DNA of 12,481 nucleotides from an uncultured Lachnospiraceae bacterium (lineage in GTDB: Bacteria > Bacillota > Clostridia > Lachnospirales > Lachnospiraceae): contig CAJTZB010000060.1 of the NCBI GenBank assembly GCA_910583815.1, positions 1-12,481 of the forward strand. The letters run 5' to 3'. Of this stretch, positions 1 to 4,456 are shown in pieces. The notes under the pieces are model-generated. The model ran no database searches, was not told the origin of the DNA, and saw nothing but the letters and a program-made list of their open reading frames with translations. Made by a program: the position numbers and the translations under genes. Numbering within the stretch: the first letter of the stretch is position 1; every line of letters begins with the position of its first letter.

Positions 1-312
1 CGATTTTCTGACATTTACGGAGAAAAAAGCGGCAGTGAGACGCAGGTGCCTTATTATGTGGCAATTGCAGCTTCTTTTTATCAGTTATATCGATATGGGA
101 ACAGTATAAGAATCATGCTGCTGGATGAGGCTTTTGATAAGATGGATGATGAACGCATTCAGTCCATGATGGAGTTTTTCAACGGATTGGGGCTGCAGGT
201 TATTCTGGCGACGCCGCCGGCGAAAATTGAGGTAATCGGTGAGCAGGTTGGAACGGTTCTGGCTGCGATCCGTGTGGGGCAGAACAGTATTGTGGAGGAA
301 TATGATTTGTGA
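1..312 (+). CDS. jetC: Wadjet SMC-like ATPase JetC, C-terminal end (5' truncated by window)
   Basis: The reading frame is open from base 1 to the TGA at 310-312 and gives 103 residues, so the gene starts outside the window. What is visible is the C-terminal half of an SMC/MukB-like ATPase head. An ABC-signature-like stretch lies around residues 9-19 (KSGSETQVPYY, where most relatives have SGGE), followed by a helix (VAIAASFYQLY). A Walker B and D-loop segment is at residues 36-48 (IRIMLLDEAFDKMD, with D42 and E43). In Wadjet systems JetC works with JetA and JetB as a condensin-like DNA-extruding motor that recognises circular plasmids for cleavage by JetD. The assignment relies on this motif arrangement plus the jetD homologue overlapping its stop codon. 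The N-terminal Walker A region and coiled coils cannot be checked here. There is no sign of damage. Confidence 0.8.
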   Translation, partial: RFSDIYGEKSGSETQVPYYVAIAASFYQLYRYGNSIRIMLLDEAFDKMDDERIQSMMEFFNGLGLQVILATPPAKIEVIGEQVGTVLAAIRVGQNSIVEEYDL

Positions 313-1577
313 TGGACAGGCAGCAGAGGAAAGTGTTGGAGCATCTTTTGGATTCCTATGAAAGGAGTCGGACATTCCGGGGAGACAATCAGGTAAGCCA
401 GACATTTTCCGTGAGCGTCGGGAAGATTTTCCCCAAATATAATGACGATGCGGAGTATGACTATTTCTGCCAGATTAATGAGTCAATGGAAGAGCTGTGC
501 GCCGGGGAGCTGGTTACACTGGCGTATTGGAAAAAGGGTATACTAAAGAAGATCACACTCAATCCGAAACGGCTGGATGTCTGCTATGAAATGTTGGGAA
601 GAATGCCAAGAAGATGGGAGCAAGAAGAACTTGTGCGCATATGGGATGATCTCGGTCAAGACGATGAGCTGTGCCTGCACAAGGCATCTGATAATGAGCA
701 TCAGATGCCGTTAGTTAAGTATATAAGTGAGCAACGGCTTAGGGTTGAAAAAAATCTGAATGTGGAATATTACAATCATGATCTGGAAGAATATCGCGAA
801 CTGCTTCTGGCAGTAAAAGCGGTTCTGGAGAATCAGGAGGAGATATTTATCCGCAGCCTTTCCATGCGGCTGTTCCATGATTCCAAGAGAATGGAGCAGC
901 TAAAGCACAAGGTAGAGGCTTTACTGTATCAGTATGGAGCGTATCAGGAGCGCGACTTTGTACTGGAGGAATGCGGAATTGTCCATACGCCGACTTATGT
1001 GATGATGAAAGGAAATGGAAGTATAAGGATTGGAAGAAAACGCAGATCAAGTGAGCAGGAGATCAATTTGTCCCTGATAGAAGGTGATATTGCGCTGTCT
1101 ACAGAATCAATCAAGAGCCTGAAAGCTGTTACGGTTATGGGAAAGCGTGTGGTAACGGTGGAGAATCTTACCAGTTTTCACGATTATTCTGTGGAGGATG
1201 ATTTTGTTGTTTATCTAGGAGGATTCCACAATAAGGTAAAAAGAGAATTCCTCATATATTTATATCAACGGAATCCCGGGAAAGAATACCGACATTTCGG
1301 AGACATCGACGCGGGAGGTTTTTATATTCTGGAGCATTTGAAGAAAGAGACAGGGATTCCGTTCCGGTCACTGTATATGGATATGGAGACACTTCAGAGA
1401 TATCGCGAGGACAGAAAGCCATTGACCGAAAATGACAGAAAACGACTCCTGCAATTAAAGGAGGAGCTGACAGAGCGGATGCAGCATGAAGAAACAGAGG
1501 ATTATGGGTGCGTAATTTCGTACATGCTTAATGAGAACTGTAAGCTGGAACAGGAAGCCGTTCATTTGTGGGATTAA
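309..1577 (+). CDS. jetD: Wadjet nuclease subunit JetD (DUF2220/Toprim-like)
   Basis: This 422-residue protein matches the JetD family, the topoisomerase VI-like subunit that cleaves closed circular plasmid DNA once the JetABC motor has acted. The C-terminal half has the Toprim metal-binding pattern: a glutamate in VTVENLTSF (E285) and the DxD of HFGDIDAGGFYIL (D332 and D334). The N-terminal part (about 1-230) is charged and helical with a winged-helix-like look, as expected for the arm that contacts JetA/JetC. The start is either GTG at 309 or ATG at 312, and the latter overlaps the jetC stop as TGATG. GGAGG at 294-298 serves both but is better spaced for GTG. The overlap implies translational coupling with jetC. 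The frame is intact and all three metal ligands are present, so the nuclease is probably functional. The Wadjet subtype cannot be fixed without jetA and jetB. Confidence 0.85.
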   Translation: MMDRQQRKVLEHLLDSYERSRTFRGDNQVSQTFSVSVGKIFPKYNDDAEYDYFCQINESMEELCAGELVTLAYWKKGILKKITLNPKRLDVCYEMLGRMPRRWEQEELVRIWDDLGQDDELCLHKASDNEHQMPLVKYISEQRLRVEKNLNVEYYNHDLEEYRELLLAVKAVLENQEEIFIRSLSMRLFHDSKRMEQLKHKVEALLYQYGAYQERDFVLEECGIVHTPTYVMMKGNGSIRIGRKRRSSEQEINLSLIEGDIALSTESIKSLKAVTVMGKRVVTVENLTSFHDYSVEDDFVVYLGGFHNKVKREFLIYLYQRNPGKEYRHFGDIDAGGFYILEHLKKETGIPFRSLYMDMETLQRYREDRKPLTENDRKRLLQLKEELTERMQHEETEDYGCVISYMLNENCKLEQEAVHLWD

Positions 1578-1610
1578 AATTTTTTATATAGTAAAAAGAG
1601 TTAATTGTGA

Positions 1611-1835
1611 TTTACTTTTCAAAGAAGATATGAAAAAGTTGATTTAAGAGACAATCTTTCAACTATACTGCAAAATGATTTTGAAGGATTACAGAAATAC
1701 TTTGAAGAGTGCAATCGGTTTATGTTTGATATTGCTTTTGAAATAGTGGAAGCAGGCGTAAAAGCATATTATTTGGCGAGGAAAATCACCAAGGGTGATT
1801 TGAATAGTATTTTTAGAAAATATGGTATTTCTTGA
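1611..1835 (+). pseudogene. Start-less reading frame, possible gene remnant
   Basis: A 74-codon frame runs from just after a TGA at 1608-1610 to the TGA at 1833-1835. Its translation looks protein-like (for example LQKYFEECNRFMFDIAFEIV and GVKAYYLARKITKGDL), with amphipathic helical spacing and few rare codons. The only in-frame ATG is at 1722, which would leave 37 residues and has no good Shine-Dalgarno sequence. The segment directly upstream (1579-1650) is open in another frame and ends at a TAA around 1645, so a single frameshift near 1620-1640 would join the two. I do not recognise a family. It is more AT-rich than jetD or the glycosylase gene. It could be the 3' end of a decayed accessory gene behind the Wadjet operon, or a chance open frame. 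Confidence 0.3.
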
Positions 1836-1899
1836 AATACAGATTATAATAGTTTCATTTTAGGTAATGTTCGTAGGTATGTAAAAATAGTAAGCATAG

Positions 1900-1938
1900 G
1901 CAAAAAAGCAGAGAAGCCTCTTGGCTTTTTTGCTTATA
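1900..1938 (+). terminator. Hairpin terminator behind the Wadjet region, possibly bidirectional
   Basis: GCAAAAAAGC (1900-1909) is perfectly complementary to GCTTTTTTGC (1924-1933). Inside it AGAG (1910-1913) pairs with CTCT (1918-1921) around an AAGC loop, leaving only a TG bulge. TTATATA follows, and the A-rich left arm provides a U tract for transcription from the other side. It is the first strong terminator candidate after jetD, so it probably closes the Wadjet transcript. Confidence 0.7.
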
Positions 1939-1940
1939 TA

Positions 1941-2166
1941 GACCACTTACTATAAATTCACTCTGACTTAGCATTAATTTTCCGTAATTTTTTTCCAACC
2001 CAATACTAATTTACTATCCACCTCATGAAGCTATGCTGGTTTCAGCGATTTTCATGTGGGAAAGTCAAAGAAGTTCTTGTCAATTACTTGATATCAGCAG
2101 GCTATGGAGCATTGTGCCTGAATTCAAGTATTCCGGGCTGAGGCGGGTAGGCTGCGGATATAAAAC
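1941..2166. other. Non-coding stretch with nothing recognised
   Basis: Between the terminator and the next promoter I see no convincing gene. Two overlapping short frames exist, from ATG at 2025 (38 codons) and from ATG at 2033 (49 codons). Neither has a Shine-Dalgarno sequence or a recognisable motif. The stretch 2020-2160 is less AT-rich than its left flank and may be leftover coding sequence of a lost gene, but this cannot be shown from the sequence alone. Confidence 0.4.
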
Positions 2167-2196
2167 TTTACTATTTCCATAGTTTGTGTATATAAT
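2167..2196 (+). promoter_or_regulatory. Promoter candidate for the uracil-DNA glycosylase gene
   Basis: A -35-like TTTACT (2167-2172) is followed after 18 bases by a perfect -10 TATAAT (2191-2196). Transcription would start near 2203 and give a leader of about 70 bases before the ATG at 2273. The -10 overlaps the left arm of the inverted repeat at 2194-2243. Confidence 0.6.
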
Positions 2197-2243
2197 AGCG
2201 TTAGTATATGGGTGGCAGCATATCTCATATTACCAACGCTATT
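2194..2243. repeat. Inverted repeat across the -10 and leader of the glycosylase gene
   Basis: AATAGCGTT (2194-2202) and AACGCTATT (2235-2243) are perfect inverted copies. The pairing continues inwards, imperfectly, through GTATATG-like and CATATTAC-like segments. As RNA the part after the start site could fold into a long stem-loop in the 5' leader. As DNA the left arm sits on the -10 element, so it could serve as an operator. There is no T run after it, so it is not an ordinary terminator. Confidence 0.55.
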
Positions 2244-2272
2244 GTTGAAACAGAGAACACAAAGGAGGCCTT

Positions 2273-2842
2273 ATGCAATATACTTGGAAGGATATTGAAC
2301 AGCATATTGCTGCCTGCACTCGTTGTCCGTTGAGCCAGACAAGACGCCATCCTGTTATGGGGCGCGGAAATTATCAGGCGGCTCTTATGCTGATTGCCGA
2401 AGCCCCCGGAGGGCAGGAAGATGAGCAGGGTATTCCTTTTGTCGGGGAGTCGGGGAAAATATTGGACAGTCTTTTAAAAGACTGCGGACTGGACAGAAAA
2501 GAAATATATATTACTAATATTTTAAAGTGCCATCCTCCCGGTAACAGGGATCCGAAAGAAGAGGAAAAAGAGGCCTGTTTTCCCTATTTGAAGTATGAGA
2601 CGTTTCTGTTAAAGCCTAAAATCATTGTCTGCCTTGGGCGCGTTGCAGCACAGCGTATTATTTCATCAGATTTTAAAATTACTAAGCAGCATGGCACTTG
2701 GACATACCGGAAAAACTGTGCGCTGACTGCGACATATCATCCTTCGGCAATTCTGCGGGATTCTTCCAAGTATGAGATTGCAAAAAAGGACTTCTGCGAA
2801 ATTGTAAAAAAACTTGAGGAATGCAGTGATACTAAGTTATGA
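2273..2842 (+). CDS. Family 4 uracil-DNA glycosylase (Fe-S cluster type)
   Basis: This 189-residue protein has the length and motifs of family 4 (UDGa-like) uracil-DNA glycosylases, which remove uracil from DNA to start base excision repair. The four cysteines for a 4Fe-4S cluster are present at C15 and C18 (CTRCPL), C86 (LKCHPP) and C102. The uracil-binding motif 1 appears as AEAPGGQED (42-50), then IPFVGESGKIL, and motif 2 as YHPSAIL with H156. The start ATG follows AGGAGG (2263-2268) by four bases, with its own promoter upstream. It is separated from the Wadjet operon by a terminator and about 700 bases, so I read it as a housekeeping repair gene rather than part of the defence system. Some relatives are annotated as DNA-polymerase-associated UDG domains, but no such partner is present here. 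Confidence 0.92.
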   Translation: MQYTWKDIEQHIAACTRCPLSQTRRHPVMGRGNYQAALMLIAEAPGGQEDEQGIPFVGESGKILDSLLKDCGLDRKEIYITNILKCHPPGNRDPKEEEKEACFPYLKYETFLLKPKIIVCLGRVAAQRIISSDFKITKQHGTWTYRKNCALTATYHPSAILRDSSKYEIAKKDFCEIVKKLEECSDTKL

Positions 2843-2855
2843 TAATGGGTATAAA

Positions 2856-2889
2856 TGACAATTCTCCTTGAAAACTTGATGTTTCTCCT
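2856..2889 (+). promoter_or_regulatory. Direct-repeat operator candidate (LytTR-type), site 1
   Basis: TGACAATTCTCCT (2856-2868) and TGATGTTTCTCCT (2877-2889) match at 10 of 13 positions and start exactly 21 bp apart. LytTR-domain regulators bind pairs of imperfect 9-bp direct repeats separated by about 12-13 bp, which is this geometry. The ACAATTCTC core resembles known ACAnTTC-type half sites. The site lies between the glycosylase stop codon and the promoter of the LytTR regulator gene, suggesting autoregulation. A near-identical site recurs at 3849-3882. Confidence 0.55.
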
Positions 2890-2916
2890 AGATTATTTTT
2901 TCGGAAGAAGAAAATC

Positions 2917-2945
2917 TGTACACCGATGCTGCCCCATGCTAAAAT
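2917..2945 (+). promoter_or_regulatory. Extended -10 promoter candidate for the LytTR regulator
   Basis: TGTACA (2917-2922), 17 bases, then TAAAAT (2940-2945) preceded by TGC, which makes an extended -10. Transcription would begin near 2952, so the ATG at 2926 cannot be the start of translation and the GTG at 2974 is favoured. The direct-repeat site 1 lies upstream of the -35. Confidence 0.5.
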
Positions 2946-2973
2946 AGTTATACAAGAAGTGAGGAGGTATGAT

Positions 2974-3684
2974 GTGTTTCATGTTGCAATTTGCGATGAT
3001 ATAGAAAGAGACAGAAGGGAAACGTGTCTGATTCTGAAAAAAGAGATGGCAGATTTTAATATGGATGCAGAGTTCATAGAATATGAGAATGGCGATGCAT
3101 TGCTTGAACATTGGGAAGAGAAAAGAACAGATATACACCTGATTTTTTTGGATATTTATATGCCGGGAATGGACGGCATAGAGACAGCACGCCGCCTGCG
3201 CGCTGCAGGGTGTAAGGCAGCCATTGTTTTTCTTACAACAACACCGGATTTTGCGATAGAAGGCTACGAAGTAGATGCGATGAGCTATCTATTGAAGCCT
3301 TTGGAGATAACAAAGCTGCAGCAGCTGTTAAAACGGTTAAGTGAGTATGAAACTCCGCGGATGCTTACTTTAAAACAGGGAAACAGTATATATACAATTG
3401 CGCCATCTGAAATTGTATATATTGAAAGCAACCGGAACCGCCTGACCATTCATACAATAAAAGAAACTTTTTTCTATTATGGACGTCTGGACGAACTGGC
3501 TAGCCAGCTCCCTAAGACATCATTTCTGCGCTGTCACCAGAGCTTTCTTGTAAATATGGATCGTGTATTTGTAGCGGCGGACGATTTTCACATGGAGACA
3601 GGTGATATTGTTCCTATTAGAGTCAGGGAACGCCATGCTATCCGGGAGAAGTATTTCAGATATATTACGGAGAAAAGTTTATGA
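2974..3684 (+). CDS. LytTR-family response regulator
   Basis: This 236-residue DNA-binding response regulator has an N-terminal receiver domain (about 1-118) and a C-terminal LytTR domain (about 130-232). Receiver residues are complete: the acidic pair D8/D9 (VAICDD), the phosphoacceptor D60 (IFLDIYMPGMDG), the TTT region at VFLTTTPDF and the conserved K108 (LLKPLE). The LytTR part shows the typical IVYIESNRNRLTIHT and FLRCHQSFLVNMDRV segments. I start it at GTG 2974 because GAGGAGG (2961-2967) lies six bases upstream and the protein then begins MFHVAICDD, as is usual. The frame is open to ATG 2926, but that lies before the probable transcription start. No LytS/AgrC-type kinase gene adjoins it, so its partner must be elsewhere unless the downstream hybrid kinase serves it. 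Near-identical direct repeats flank the gene and are its most likely binding sites. Confidence 0.92.
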   Translation: MFHVAICDDIERDRRETCLILKKEMADFNMDAEFIEYENGDALLEHWEEKRTDIHLIFLDIYMPGMDGIETARRLRAAGCKAAIVFLTTTPDFAIEGYEVDAMSYLLKPLEITKLQQLLKRLSEYETPRMLTLKQGNSIYTIAPSEIVYIESNRNRLTIHTIKETFFYYGRLDELASQLPKTSFLRCHQSFLVNMDRVFVAADDFHMETGDIVPIRVRERHAIREKYFRYITEKSL

Positions 3685-3851
3685 ACCGGATAAAAAGGAA
3701 AATCTGCCACATTGCTCTGGTTTTGCCTGCAGCTTCAATTTTTTGCAGCAGTTATGGCAGGAATGGGATTTTTTGTGTAAATGCTGTGACTTGTGCTGTA
3801 TTTTGCATTAAAAAGGATTTTGAAACGCAAGTCCAAATAAATAAGAAATGA
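3681..3851 (+). CDS. Small cysteine-rich hydrophobic ORF coupled to the LytTR gene
   Basis: A 56-residue frame starts at ATG 3681, overlapping the regulator's stop codon as ATGA, with GGAG (3669-3672) eight bases upstream. The product has a basic N-terminus (MNRIKRKICHIALVL), a hydrophobic middle, several cysteines (CVNAVTCAVFC near residues 32-42) and a charged tail. Position and layout resemble a short peptide encoded next to a LytTR regulator, such as a signal peptide precursor. However, I do not see the PxxP/E tail typical of AgrD peptides, and there is no AgrB or kinase neighbour. Two six-T runs (near 3740 and 3770) flank a stretch that reads as FAAVMAGMGFF in another frame. A pair of compensating indels would make a smoother membrane helix, so decay is also possible. 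Function unknown. Confidence 0.4.
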   Translation: MNRIKRKICHIALVLPAASIFCSSYGRNGIFCVNAVTCAVFCIKKDFETQVQINKK

Positions 3852-3882
3852 TAATTATACTGAATAATTTGTCAATTCTCCT
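3849..3882 (+). promoter_or_regulatory. Direct-repeat operator candidate (LytTR-type), site 2
   Basis: TGATAATTATACT (3849-3861) and TGTCAATTCTCCT (3870-3882) again start exactly 21 bp apart. The second copy matches the first copy of site 1 (TGACAATTCTCCT) at 12 of 13 bases, with ten identical in a row (CAATTCTCCT). The site begins on the stop codon of the small ORF and ends at the hairpin at 3882-3910. It would suit activation of a promoter with a weak -35 and the TATAAT at 3913-3918. Confidence 0.5.
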
Positions 3883-3913
3883 GCGCCCCTTTTTAAATGA
3901 AAGGGGCGCATTT
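3882..3913 (+). terminator. Hairpin, probable terminator of the LytTR transcript
   Basis: TGCGCCCCTTT (3882-3892) pairs perfectly with AAAGGGGCGCA (3900-3910), an 11-bp GC-rich stem with a TTAAATG loop. The tail TTTATAAT is a poor U tract, so termination may be incomplete. The same tail contains a consensus -10 (see the promoter entry). Confidence 0.65.
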
Positions 3914-3918
3914 ATAAT
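3890..3918 (+). promoter_or_regulatory. Weak -35 / perfect -10 promoter candidate
   Basis: TATAAT (3913-3918) lies 17 bases after TTTTTA (3890-3895). The -35 is poor, as in activator-dependent promoters, and the direct-repeat site 2 ends eight bases before it. It would drive the zinc-ribbon gene with a leader of about 115 bases. It overlaps the hairpin at 3882-3910, so one of the two readings may be wrong. Confidence 0.3.
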
Positions 3919-4040
3919 GTGTTTGAATAAAAAAGATGTCTGTAAATGAGGCGTGTTACCATATGCACACCGAAGCTGTGTTTGGGGCATCGGGATTTGG
4001 TATATGTCTGGAACAGCGAAAAATAAAGAGAGGGAAAATT

Positions 4041-4346
4041 ATGGTAGATATTGAAACAGGAAAGAAGATGCCGGAGGAGGTACCGGAAAGTATGATGGGA
4101 AAAAGAAGGGGAGGGACAGAAGACATGATTGCTCCTATACCGGAGCTTGCGCCAGGAATGAGTGTTATGCGCCGGGAGTTTAGCGGATGCTATTATCCTA
4201 ATTGTGGTTCTCGGTATTGGGTAGTTATGGATGAGCAGGATAGTACTGCGCAGGACGGAGAAGAGGAATTCAAAGAAATCAGGGTCTACTGCCCAAAGTG
4301 CGGACGGACAATCATAACACCGATAGCAAGTCTGATTGAGGTATGA
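4041..4346 (+). CDS. Small zinc-ribbon protein of unknown function
   Basis: This 101-residue soluble protein has an acidic, probably disordered N-terminal half (about 1-45) and a C-terminal zinc ribbon. The four likely zinc ligands are C50 and C55 (GCYYPNCGSRYWVV) and C84 and C87 (VYCPKCGRTI). I choose ATG 4041 because GAGAGGG (4028-4034) stands just upstream. The frame extends to ATG 3936, but that start has no Shine-Dalgarno sequence and the added 35 residues look unconserved in character. I do not recognise a named family; such ribbons occur in many small nucleic-acid- or protein-binding proteins. It lies between the LytTR block and the hybrid kinase and is followed by its own terminator-like hairpin. 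The direct-repeat site 2 upstream suggests it may be a target of the LytTR regulator. Confidence 0.65.
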   Translation: MVDIETGKKMPEEVPESMMGKRRGGTEDMIAPIPELAPGMSVMRREFSGCYYPNCGSRYWVVMDEQDSTAQDGEEEFKEIRVYCPKCGRTIITPIASLIEV

Positions 4347-4366
4347 AAAGAGAAGTAAGGGCAGAT

Positions 4367-4404
4367 ACTTGTTTTGCTACGCCGGAGTGAAACAAGTTTT
4401 GTGT
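4367..4404 (+). terminator. Terminator-like hairpin after the zinc-ribbon gene
   Basis: ACTTGTTT (4367-4374) pairs perfectly with AAACAAGT (4390-4397) around a 15-base loop and is followed by TTTTGTGTT. The stem is AT-rich, so strength is moderate. It lies just before the kinase promoter. Confidence 0.5.
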
Positions 4405-4432
4405 TGACAAATGATACAGTCTATGATATGAG
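4404..4432 (+). promoter_or_regulatory. Promoter candidate for the hybrid kinase gene
   Basis: A perfect -35 TTGACA (4404-4409), a 17-base spacer and TATGAG (4427-4432) preceded by TGA, giving an extended -10. Transcription would start near 4439, only about 18 bases before the ATG at 4457, with AAAGGGG (4441-4447) as ribosome binding site. Confidence 0.6.
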
Positions 4433-4456
4433 AAATATAAAAAGGGGAAGTAAAGG

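Noticed and set aside
2025..2179. Two short overlapping ORFs (ATG 2025 and ATG 2033)
   Set aside because: No Shine-Dalgarno sequence, no motif and under 50 codons each; mentioned only as part of the unexplained stretch.
2926..2973. Upstream ATG start (2926) for the LytTR regulator
   Set aside because: It lies before the probable transcription start, has no Shine-Dalgarno sequence and adds 16 residues before the usual receiver N-terminus. GTG 2974 has GAGGAGG at six bases.
3602..3811. 69-codon cysteine-rich + strand frame overlapping the regulator's 3' end
   Set aside because: Most of it lies inside the regulator coding sequence in another frame, with no ribosome binding site. The coupled frame at 3681 is the better candidate.
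3936..4040. Upstream ATG start for the zinc-ribbon gene
   Set aside because: No ribosome binding site at 3936, whereas ATG 4041 has GAGAGGG at good spacing. The extra residues carry no motif.
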